Positions 1 through 5,679 of a DNA stretch of 5,679 nt are shown one piece after another. The notes under the pieces were generated by a model that worked only from the letters and a program-made list of their open reading frames with translations, had not been told where the DNA came from and searched no databases. The stretch is from the NCBI GenBank assembly GCA_007127695.1, contig SKYW01000111.1:1-5679 (forward strand), given 5' to 3'. The stretch comes from Balneolales bacterium. GTDB lineage: Bacteria; Bacteroidota; Rhodothermia; Balneolales; Natronogracilivirgulaceae. The number at the start of each line of letters is the position of its first letter. Within the stretch, counting starts at the first letter, position 1. The position numbers and the translations under genes were made by a program.

Positions 1-1797
1 ACCCAGGGCCAGGGCATGTTCTCCATCGGAAAAAGCCAGGCCAAACTGCACCGGCCCGGAGAAGGAAAACAAACCACGTTTGATGATGTCGCCGGGTCTG
101 ACGAGGCCAAACGCGAACTGCAGGAAATCGTATCCTACCTGAAAGACCCCTCCAAATACGAAAAACTTGGCGTTAAAGTCCCCAAGGGCATACTCCTGTA
201 TGGTGCTCCCGGTACCGGTAAAACGCTGATGGCTCGTGCCGTTGCCGGAGAGGCAGGCGTGCCGTTCTACATCATTACCGGATCCGACTTCATGGAAATG
301 CTCGTCGGTGTCGGTGCCAAGCGCGTCCGCGAAATGTTCAAAAACGCCAAGGAAGTCGCTCCCGCCATCATCTTTATCGATGAGCTGGACTCGATCGGCC
401 GCCGCCGCGGAGCCGGACTCGGAGGCGGACACGATGAGCGTGAGCAGACCCTGAACCAGTTGCTCTCGGAAATGGACGGTTTCGAAATCAACGAAAGCGT
501 GATCGTGATGGCGGCCACCAACCGGCCCGACATCCTCGACAAGGCCCTGCTGCGTCCGGGCCGGTTCAATCGAAGGGTGGAAGTCGGCCTTCCCTCGCAG
601 GATGACCGGATCAAAATCCTGCAGGTCCACGCCCGCAACAAACCTCTGGGCGACGATGTCGATTTTGAAAGCGTCGCACGAGGCACCCCTGGCTTCAGCG
701 GCGCTGACCTTGAAAACCTGCTGAACGAAGCCGCCATGTTTACCGTCCGTGATGACCGCCAGAAGATTACTCAGCGGGATATCGATATGGCCCGCGACAA
801 GATCATCATGGGACTGGAACGCCGCGGTGTGATCCTCGACGAAGAGGAACGGCGCCTGCTTGCGTATCATGAGGCTGGACACGCCATAGTTGCCGCCGCT
901 CTCGATAACACGGACCCGGTCCACAAAGTGACCATCATCCCTCGCGGACAGGCCATGGGGGTCACGCAGCAGCTCCCGGAACGAGATCAATATCTCTATC
1001 GCAAGGAACACCTGCTCGACCGCCTGGCTGTGATCATGGGTGGAAGGGCCGCCGAGCGCATAATTTTCAACACGGCTACAAGCGGTGCCGAGAACGATCT
1101 CAAACAGGTCACCAAACTTGCCCGCAAGATGGTGCTGGACTGGGGAATGAGCGAGACCTTCCGCTACACCGCCCTGGGGGGACAGCGTGAGGAAGTATTC
1201 CTGGGGGAACAAATGGCCTCACAGCGGGAATACAGTGATGAGACCGCTCGGGAAGCCGATCGCGCTGTGGACGAGATCCTGGAGGAAGCCTACAACAGAG
1301 CAGAGCAAGTACTGAAAAAACAACGGAAAGCATTTGACCGTCTGGCGGAACTGCTGCTCGAGAAGGAGGAAGTAATGGGGGATGAGATCCTGGAACTGGT
1401 AGGCAAAAAGCCGCGTGAACCGAAAAAGACGACCGAGGCCGGCAGTATCGGCGGACAAAACGGATCCCGAAAAAATCGCAAAAAATCCGATGAGGAAGAC
1501 ACCGAAACCGGGAAAAAAGAAAGCGACGAAAAAGACCAGGATAAAAAAACCGGCAAAGGCTCCAAAAAGTCCACTGAAAAATCGGCTGACGATCCTTCAG
1601 CGGATGGAACGGATGGCCGTGACCGCAAGGATGGCAGGAGATCGTCCGGCTCCAGAAAGAAATCTTCCGATGGCAGGAAATCGTCCGGCTCTGGAAAGAG
1701 GTCTTCAGATGGCAAAAAAACAACCGGAAAGGATTCCGGAAACGACAAAGCGGAAGAGGAAGAATCCGTCGAGAACGAGTCAACGGATAAAAAGTAA
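1..1797 (+). CDS. ftsH: ATP-dependent zinc metalloprotease FtsH (5' truncated)
   Basis: FtsH is a membrane-anchored hexameric AAA+ protease that pulls misfolded membrane proteins and short-lived regulators through a central pore and degrades them at a zinc site. The frame is open from base 1, so the ATG at 16 is internal; the N-terminal membrane segments and periplasmic domain lie outside the window. Numbering from that Met, I see Walker A GAPGTGKT (63-70), a pore loop reading MLVGVG (95-100), Walker B IIFIDE (118-123), the second-region-of-homology arginines in RPGRF (180-184), the zinc motif HEAGH (285-289) and the third zinc-ligand Asp in SGAENDLK (D361). All catalytic residues are intact. 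Two oddities are Leu96 where E. coli has the pore Phe228, and a Lys/Ser/Asp/Glu/Gly-rich tail (about 467-593) with a 13-residue repeat. It stops at TAA 1795-1797, convergent with the small gene at 1877-2053. The family call is certain; the function of the tail is unknown. Confidence 0.97.
   Translation, partial: TQGQGMFSIGKSQAKLHRPGEGKQTTFDDVAGSDEAKRELQEIVSYLKDPSKYEKLGVKVPKGILLYGAPGTGKTLMARAVAGEAGVPFYIITGSDFMEMLVGVGAKRVREMFKNAKEVAPAIIFIDELDSIGRRRGAGLGGGHDEREQTLNQLLSEMDGFEINESVIVMAATNRPDILDKALLRPGRFNRRVEVGLPSQDDRIKILQVHARNKPLGDDVDFESVARGTPGFSGADLENLLNEAAMFTVRDDRQKITQRDIDMARDKIIMGLERRGVILDEEERRLLAYHEAGHAIVAAALDNTDPVHKVTIIPRGQAMGVTQQLPERDQYLYRKEHLLDRLAVIMGGRAAERIIFNTATSGAENDLKQVTKLARKMVLDWGMSETFRYTALGGQREEVFLGEQMASQREYSDETAREADRAVDEILEEAYNRAEQVLKKQRKAFDRLAELLLEKEEVMGDEILELVGKKPREPKKTTEAGSIGGQNGSRKNRKKSDEEDTETGKKESDEKDQDKKTGKGSKKSTEKSADDPSADGTDGRDRKDGRRSSGSRKKSSDGRKSSGSGKRSSDGKKTTGKDSGNDKAEEEESVENESTDKK
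1630..1731 (+). repeat. 39-bp in-frame tandem repeat in the ftsH tail
   Basis: Units start at 1630, 1669 and 1708, each with GATGGCA and exactly 39 bp apart. Two units are full and close copies, and the third is degenerate after its first bases. They encode [26 protein letters not shown] and DGKKTTGK..., a basic Ser/Lys/Gly module inside an otherwise acidic-and-basic low-complexity tail. Exact periodicity and the coding frame suggest expansion by slippage or unequal recombination. Confidence 0.85.
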
Positions 1798-1876
1798 CCT
1801 GACACGGATTCACTTCGACGGCCTGCGGCCTGCGATCCTGACAGCCTGAAATCCCGGCGCCCGATGAAAGACACAG

Positions 1877-2053
1877 CTACCAGCGTGTTATCAGCCACAT
1901 AATCAGCAGAATCACGAAAATCCAGGCCATGATCATGCGCCCTTTATGCTCAGGCGGGAACTCATAGCCGCAATAGGGACATACCTCTTCCTCCGTGGAA
2001 GATTCCAGGGCACAGGAAGGACACTCACGTGTGGTTTCTTTGGATCCGAACAT
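1877..2053 (-). CDS. 58-aa zinc-ribbon protein with C-terminal membrane segment
   Basis: This short minus-strand gene runs from ATG (2053-2051) to TAG (1879-1877). The protein starts MFGSKETTRE, then has two CxxC knuckles, CPSC (11-14) and CPYCGY (25-30), which make a minimal zinc-ribbon. A hydrophobic stretch follows at about 40-56 (MIMAWIFVILLIMWLI) and the protein ends TRW. The charged EHKGR just before the helix would favour a cytoplasmic N-terminus by the positive-inside rule. It begins 16 nt after the stop of the upstream glycosyltransferase on the same strand, with a weak GGGG 1 nt before the ATG, so it is probably the last gene of that operon. I infer a real gene from the four correctly spaced cysteines plus a clean helix ending at the stop. 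The function is not known; zinc-ribbon/TM microproteins are often adaptors or are simply annotated as zinc-ribbon domain-containing. Confidence 0.85.
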   Translation of the reverse strand: MFGSKETTRECPSCALESSTEEEVCPYCGYEFPPEHKGRMIMAWIFVILLIMWLITRW

Positions 2054-2069
2054 GCCCCAAAATTACGCA

Positions 2070-3200
2070 TCATACGGCAAACCCGGTACCGGTTTTTTCC
2101 AGTTCGTACATGTTCAGGATGCGCGCAATTACAGCCTCAGTGTGATCGGGATAGGTGATTTTTACGGCCTCTGCCCGCTCAATCCAATTACAAATCACCT
2201 CCGTAAACCGTCGGTCAACAGCCGTTTGCACGGTCACGCCCATCTGTTTTAATGCCGCTGCGTTACACTGTTGCTCGTACTGCCATGCCATGGGAATGGT
2301 CAGAATTGGCTTGCCCAGGTGAAGGGCTTCTGACGGCGTTTCAAAACCGGCTCCGCAAACAAGCCAGCTGCAGGTTGCCAGACTGTTTATGTACGCTGCA
2401 AAATCCACGGGATGCACCCGTACATGTCCACGCCGATAAGGACACACCGCTGTTTTGGAGAAAATGTGCCAGTCGATATGGGTTATTGGCTCAAGTATTG
2501 GAACCAGGCGCCTGTCGTCATAGGAAGGAAGATAAACTGTCGCGTGTTTGCGAGTCAACTGGGTTGGTTTCCAGGTCGATCCGGATCCGTTCCCTTTCAC
2601 AGCCGACTCCAGGCAGGCACCGGGCGTTTTTGCCAGCAGGCTCTGTTGTGATTCGGCAGGCATATGCTGCTCTTTTTCAAGCTGCCGGATCTCGCTGCCG
2701 ATGACAGGTGTGAAGATATTCCTGGCATATCGCTGGTAGTGAAATCCAATGTAATGGCTGCAAGGTGCGTAATGCCGGAATATATACTCTCCAATGGTGC
2801 TCTTATGAGACGGACGCGGACTAAGAGGGGACAGGAATGCTGCCTGATGACTCAGGCCGATGCACATTTTTCCGGCCCGCATGGCAGCTCTTGCAGATAC
2901 CGGTTCAAAATCGCTGATGACAAGATCATATTCATGGACAGGCAGCGAAGCAATGTCACGAATCAACTGCACCGGTCTCAGCTTTCTCGCACTGTCAATA
3001 AAATCGATGCCGCCTTTTTTCCCGAACGTGTAACCAAGTCCGTGCACTTGGAATCTTACCGGACTGCCCAGGGATACCTCCGAGGAGGTACCACTTAGTA
3101 GCACATCCACCTCTGCAAATTTCTTCAGCATTGGAAGAAACGTTCGCGCCCGGCTGATATGCCCGTTTCCCGTACCCTGTATGCCGTACAGTATTTTCAT
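2070..3200 (-). CDS. GT-B glycosyltransferase, MJ1255/TIGR00661-like family
   Basis: This predicted 376-residue glycosyltransferase has a MurG-like GT-B fold. The N-terminal domain opens with the glycine-rich loop GIQGTGNGHISRA (6-18), which in this fold sits near acceptor and donor phosphates, followed by the family motif YDLVISDFEPVSA (91-103). The C-terminal donor-binding domain holds CGAGFETPSEAL (282-293) and WQYEQQCNAAAL (306-317), typical of nucleotide-sugar binding in GT28-like enzymes. No signal peptide or transmembrane segment is evident, so it is probably cytosolic or peripheral at the inner membrane. Between the domains (about 175-219) lies a Gln/Ser/Gly/Lys-rich stretch that seems longer than usual for the family, judged from memory. 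The ATG lies 1 nt after the stop of the phosphoesterase upstream, implying translational coupling, and the two products probably serve one pathway. Donor sugar and acceptor are unknown; an envelope glycolipid is an inference. Confidence 0.9.
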   Translation of the reverse strand: MKILYGIQGTGNGHISRARTFLPMLKKFAEVDVLLSGTSSEVSLGSPVRFQVHGLGYTFGKKGGIDFIDSARKLRPVQLIRDIASLPVHEYDLVISDFEPVSARAAMRAGKMCIGLSHQAAFLSPLSPRPSHKSTIGEYIFRHYAPCSHYIGFHYQRYARNIFTPVIGSEIRQLEKEQHMPAESQQSLLAKTPGACLESAVKGNGSGSTWKPTQLTRKHATVYLPSYDDRRLVPILEPITHIDWHIFSKTAVCPYRRGHVRVHPVDFAAYINSLATCSWLVCGAGFETPSEALHLGKPILTIPMAWQYEQQCNAAALKQMGVTVQTAVDRRFTEVICNWIERAEAVKITYPDHTEAVIARILNMYELEKTGTGFAV

Positions 3201-3201
3201 T

Positions 3202-4116
3202 TCACCGTCGCAACTCTTGTTCTGTACTCTCTTCCATTATCTCATGGATGATACCAGCATGCTTCAGCAACGAATCAAAATCGTGAAATCCATTTTTCGA
3301 ATCAGAATGACGCCTTTTGGATGTCCCGTTAATTTTTTGCGCAAGATTATCAATTACTGCTTCATTTTCGGCATCATCAGCAATGTGGCGGTAAAGGGTC
3401 CAGCGCTTTCCGGAATACTCAAGTGCCGTCAGGTTTTCCACCCAGTCACCTGAGTTCAGGTAGATTACCGTCCCGCGCTCTTTGCGGAATTCCTCAATGT
3501 TGGGACGGTGGATATGACCGCAAATTACATAGGAATACCCGTTTTCAATGGCCAGGTCCGTGGCCGTCTGCTCAAAGTTGCTGATGTATTTGACAGCTGT
3601 CTTGACGCTGTTTTTGATACGGCGTGAAATCGAAATGCGCCCTTTACCCGCCCGTACGAAAATATAGTTGATCAGTTTATTAAGCCGGATGAGCAGGTTG
3701 TATCCCTTGCCGCCCAGCTTGGCGACCCACTTTGAATACTTCATTGTCACATCAAATACATCGCCGTGAAAGATCCAGGCTTTTTTACCATCAATCTCCA
3801 GCACCAGCTTGTCAACAAGATGGAAATTACCAAGCCGGAAAGGGGAATACTTGCGAAGCATTTCGTCGTGATTGCCGGTGAGATAGTAAATCCTGGTACC
3901 GTGAGTGAGCATTCCCATCAGGCACTTTAGCACCCTCATGTGTGAATCCGGCCAATAGGATTTCCGGAATTGCCAGATATCCACCAGGTCACCGTTAAGG
4001 ATGAGCACACCGGGCTGTATGCTCTTGAGATAGGCGATTAGCTCGTTTGCATGACATCCATAGGATCCCAGATGCACATCAGATATGACAACCAGGTCAG
4101 GTCTTCTTTTTTCCAT
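3202..4116 (-). CDS. LpxH-like calcineurin-fold metallophosphoesterase
   Basis: This 304-residue enzyme of the calcineurin-like phosphoesterase superfamily resembles proteins annotated as UDP-2,3-diacylglucosamine diphosphatase, which cleave a pyrophosphate to give lipid X in lipid A synthesis. The five metal-binding blocks are complete and in order: DVHLGS (13-18), NGDLVDIW (41-48), GNHDE (81-85), FHGDV (116-120) and CGHIHRP (199-205). A basic helical region (about 127-170) could serve as a membrane-facing cap, as in LpxH. E. coli LpxH has GNRDF where this has GNHDE, and the protein is longer than the roughly 240 residues of that enzyme, with an extra charged tail (about 245-304). It may therefore be a paralogue with another phosphoester or lipid-pyrophosphate substrate, so I give no lpxH symbol. 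It is the first gene of the minus-strand cluster, divergent from lplA, and ends 1 nt before the glycosyltransferase. No signal peptide is seen. Confidence 0.9.
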   Translation of the reverse strand: MEKRRPDLVVISDVHLGSYGCHANELIAYLKSIQPGVLILNGDLVDIWQFRKSYWPDSHMRVLKCLMGMLTHGTRIYYLTGNHDEMLRKYSPFRLGNFHLVDKLVLEIDGKKAWIFHGDVFDVTMKYSKWVAKLGGKGYNLLIRLNKLINYIFVRAGKGRISISRRIKNSVKTAVKYISNFEQTATDLAIENGYSYVICGHIHRPNIEEFRKERGTVIYLNSGDWVENLTALEYSGKRWTLYRHIADDAENEAVIDNLAQKINGTSKRRHSDSKNGFHDFDSLLKHAGIIHEIMEESTEQELRR

Positions 4117-4158
4117 ATGAAAGTTTTCTTCGTAAGTAACAAAACCTGTATTAGCAGA

Positions 4159-4180
4159 ATGTTACCGGGATGTTATCGGA
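4159..4180. repeat. 11-bp tandem direct repeat in the divergent promoter region
   Basis: ATGTTACCGGG (4159-4169) is followed directly by ATGTTATCGGA (4170-4180), with 9 of 11 positions identical. The period is close to one DNA helical turn, as in operators bound by two protein subunits on one face. It lies 60 bp upstream of the lplA -7 element and about 43 bp upstream of the phosphoesterase start. It could be chance; no regulator is encoded nearby. Confidence 0.4.
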
Positions 4181-4239
4181 TCATTGCGATATGAGTCCCT
4201 GATTATTAGCGGATCCGGGCTCTTTTCCACTGATTTCCT

Positions 4240-4247
4240 TATCTTTG
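4240..4247 (+). promoter_or_regulatory. Bacteroidota-type -7 promoter element for lplA
   Basis: TATCTTTG matches the TAnnTTTG -7 consensus used by the primary sigma factor of Bacteroidota at every fixed position. Only four bases (CAGG) separate it from the lplA ATG at 4252, so transcription would begin at or next to the start codon, giving a leaderless or nearly leaderless mRNA. A matching -33 TTG/TTTG is not visible at the usual distance (about 4215-4222 reads CCGGGCTC). Confidence 0.65.
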
Positions 4248-4251
4248 CAGG

Positions 4252-5334
4252 ATGGAATCACTCGTGTTTATCGACAATGGAGACCGGACCGACCCGGCGT
4301 TCAACCTGGCTCTGGAGGAGTACGTTTTGCGCCATATGGATCCGGACCGCGACTACCTGCTGCTCTACCGGAACGAGCCATCCGTAATCGTCGGACGCAA
4401 CCAGAACGTGCTGGAAGAAGTCCACGATTCCCACATCCGGGAAAAGGGCATCCCGGTCCTGCGCCGACTCTCGGGCGGAGGCACGGTCTACCACGACCCG
4501 CAAAATCTCAATTTCAGTTTCGTCACACGCTACGAAACTTCCCGCCTCCACAATTTCCGTTTTTTCAACGCCCCGGTGGTCCGGATCCTGCGGACCCTTG
4601 GCGTGCCGGCCGAAATGAATGATCGCAATGACATTCTTGCCGATGGACGCAAAATATCCGGCAGCGCCCAGTTTTCGTCAAAAGGCCGGATGTACAGCCA
4701 CGGAACCCTGCTGTTCAACTCCGAACTGGAGGAACTCGACCAGGTACTGTCCGTCCGGATGAAACAGATCCGGTCCAAAAGCCACAAATCGGTCCATAGC
4801 ACGGTTGCCAATATCTCGGAATTCCTAAACCGGCCAATGAGTGTGCATGCATTCCGGGAGTATCTGCTGCAGGGGCTGATCCGTGAGGGGCTGGTTGGCT
4901 CTCAGTACAAGCTCTCAGATTCGGACCTGGAGAAGATCGGCGAGCTTCGCGGATCACGGTACACACAGTGGGAGTGGAACATCGGACGCTCACCAAAATT
5001 CAAGGTGAGCCGCAGCCGTATCGTGGATGGTGTGTCCTTGTCGGTGGATCTGGTCGTCAACAAGGGACATATCGAAGAAATAGCACTGCAATCAGAGCTG
5101 GTTGCACCTCATGCTGCAAGCGATGCAGAAACGGGTCCTTCACCAGTTAATGATCCCCCCGATTTTACCGTGATCAGCAACGCCCTCAAGGGTATCCGCT
5201 ATGACCCGCAGATCGTCCTGGCCGGCATAAAGGATGCCTGGAAACATGACCTGAGCGGAAGTGTCGCAGCCATCAGTGCCGAAGCCGTAGCCTCCATGGT
5301 CTATGGAGAGGATCCTGAGGAAAAGGATCGGTAG
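4252..5334 (+). CDS. lplA: lipoate-protein ligase A, two-domain form
   Basis: LplA activates free lipoate with ATP to lipoyl-AMP and transfers it to the lysine of lipoyl domains in 2-oxoacid dehydrogenase E2 subunits and GcvH, in the cytosol. At 360 residues it is slightly longer than E. coli LplA (338). The family landmarks are FNLALEE (17-23), RRLSGGGTVYHD (71-82), NDILADGRKISGSAQ (126-140) with the invariant Lys134, and HGTLLFN (150-156). WEWNIG near residue 243 leads into the C-terminal accessory domain. The start is fixed by an in-frame TGA at 4231-4233 with no other ATG in between; the next Met (29) would lose the FNLALEE motif. The usual SVRSRV segment reads SVHSTV (180-185), recalling mitochondrial LIPT1, so true ATP-dependent activation is likely but not certain. 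The accessory domain carries a loop with APHAASDAETG and PSPVNDPPD. It appears to be transcribed alone, from the -7 element four bases upstream of the ATG. Confidence 0.93.
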   Translation: MESLVFIDNGDRTDPAFNLALEEYVLRHMDPDRDYLLLYRNEPSVIVGRNQNVLEEVHDSHIREKGIPVLRRLSGGGTVYHDPQNLNFSFVTRYETSRLHNFRFFNAPVVRILRTLGVPAEMNDRNDILADGRKISGSAQFSSKGRMYSHGTLLFNSELEELDQVLSVRMKQIRSKSHKSVHSTVANISEFLNRPMSVHAFREYLLQGLIREGLVGSQYKLSDSDLEKIGELRGSRYTQWEWNIGRSPKFKVSRSRIVDGVSLSVDLVVNKGHIEEIALQSELVAPHAASDAETGPSPVNDPPDFTVISNALKGIRYDPQIVLAGIKDAWKHDLSGSVAAISAEAVASMVYGEDPEEKDR

Positions 5335-5396
5335 ACCGGCTGGAACAAGCCTGGAGATGAATCAACTTCGATTGGCAGGGCGGACAGAGAAATATC

Positions 5397-5679
5397 CTAT
5401 CTGGAAAAGATCCATGCCTCGGGATTGGTCCGCGCACGTACCTGAGCCATTGCCTGCTCGGCCTGCTCCCTGACCGGATAACCTCCATACGTTACAATAT
5501 AAAAGCCGCGCTGCGGGTCGGTTACAATGGACGCCCGGTCGTACCCGTCAGCCCTGACCTGCTCGAGAAGGCGTCCGGCATTGTCCTGATTGCGGAATGC
5601 GCCCGCCACGACAAAAAAGCGCGCCTGATCGGCATCCACGGGTGATGGAGCGGTCGCTTCGGACGGATCAGCAACCCCT
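5397..5679 (-). CDS. SPOR-domain protein (5' truncated by window edge)
   Basis: Ninety-three codons plus TAG are visible and the frame remains open to the last base, so the GTG at 5639 is not a convincing start. The first roughly 16 visible residues are an Ala/Pro/Ser/Thr linker (GVADPSEATAPSP). They are followed by a complete SPOR domain: ARFFVVAGAFRNQDNAGRLL, GYDRASIV, RGFYIVTYGGYPVREQAEQA and a C-terminal EAWIFSR. SPOR domains bind peptidoglycan strands stripped of stem peptides and bring proteins to division septa and other envelope sites. The domain at the extreme C-terminus after a disordered linker is the standard arrangement, with a membrane anchor or signal peptide expected further upstream, outside the window. 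It converges on lplA with a 62-bp gap in which I see no terminator hairpin. Confidence 0.88.
   Translation of the reverse strand, partial: GVADPSEATAPSPVDADQARFFVVAGAFRNQDNAGRLLEQVRADGYDRASIVTDPQRGFYIVTYGGYPVREQAEQAMAQVRARTNPEAWIFSR

Larger units (their letters stand above)
4117..4251. promoter_or_regulatory. divergent intergenic region
   Basis: These 135 bp separate the minus-strand phosphoesterase operon from plus-strand lplA, so both must be started here or further away. The lplA side has a clear -7 element (4240-4247). On the minus-strand side I find no convincing TAnnTTTG element; the only TTTG there (in AGGTTTTG, within about 4138-4146) lacks the TA at the right spacing. The region is visibly richer in A and T than the flanking genes and contains an 11-bp tandem repeat at 4159-4180. 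Confidence 0.7.

Noticed and set aside
16..18. ATG at 16 as the ftsH start
   Set aside because: The frame is open from base 1 with TQGQG before it, as in the linker of FtsH after its membrane segments. A start at 16 would leave the protease without its anchor.
1798..1876. GC-rich inverted-looking sequence (GGCCTGCGGCC, CCCGGCGCCC) between the convergent ftsH and zinc-ribbon genes
   Set aside because: The stems are only about four base pairs and no T-run follows on either strand. I do not call an intrinsic terminator.
1109..1898. Long open minus-strand frames of 234 and 202 codons (1109-1813 and 1290-1898)
   Set aside because: They are antisense shadows of the ftsH tail, whose Lys/Ser/Asp codons read as Phe/Ser/Leu-rich nonsense on the other strand. 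No domain is recognisable, and ftsH itself is certain here.
1946..3098. Plus-strand open frames across 1946-3098
   Set aside because: They lie opposite the glycosyltransferase and the zinc-ribbon gene, both of which carry clear family motifs. The plus-strand products show none.
281..4590. Many GGATCC/GATCCG words scattered over the window
   Set aside because: They occur in several genes and reading frames without fixed spacing, as expected from Gly-Ser/Asp-Pro codons and base composition.
5335..5396. Possible terminator between lplA and the SPOR gene
   Set aside because: I see no stable stem-loop with a T-tract in either direction.
5397..5639. SPOR protein as an 80-residue complete gene starting at GTG 5639
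   Set aside because: The frame stays open to the window edge with a typical Pro/Ala/Ser linker, and the SPOR domain normally needs an upstream membrane anchor. The GTG is an internal Val codon.

Overview
The window (5,679 bp, moderately GC-rich by eye) looks like chromosomal DNA of a Bacteroidota/FCB-group bacterium. A Rhodothermia/Balneolales-like lineage is my best guess, at low confidence. The evidence is a perfect Bacteroidota-type -7 promoter element (TATCTTTG) in front of lplA, little or no Shine-Dalgarno signal at the starts, a glycosyltransferase of the type common in flavobacteria, and a SPOR-domain protein. I see no insertion sequence, phage gene, tRNA, rRNA or CRISPR array.

Layout: (1) 1-1797, plus strand: the 3' part of ftsH, carrying the AAA+ ATPase and zinc-protease domains and an unusual charged, repeat-containing tail of about 127 residues. 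(2) 1877-4116, minus strand: a compact three-gene cluster transcribed from right to left. It holds an LpxH-like calcineurin-fold phosphoesterase, a GT-B glycosyltransferase (1 nt after the phosphoesterase stop) and a 58-residue zinc-ribbon/transmembrane microprotein (16 nt further on). (3) 4117-4251: a 135-bp divergent intergenic region with an 11-bp tandem repeat and the lplA promoter element. (4) 4252-5334, plus strand: a two-domain lipoate-protein ligase whose promoter nearly touches its start codon, suggesting a leaderless mRNA. (5) 5397-5679, minus strand: the C-terminal SPOR domain of an envelope protein truncated by the window edge.

The three minus-strand genes probably form one unit acting at the cell envelope, because a lipid/nucleotide-sugar-type phosphoesterase is coupled to a MurG-like glycosyltransferase; their substrate cannot be read from the sequence. 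FtsH and LplA are housekeeping functions (membrane protein quality control and lipoylation of 2-oxoacid dehydrogenases/GcvH). The gene set is mostly ordinary. The points worth a second look are the microprotein, a leucine in the FtsH pore loop, the FtsH tail repeat, the altered SVRSRV motif in LplA, and the promoter geometry of lplA. No clear intrinsic terminator is visible in either convergent gap (1798-1876 and 5335-5396).
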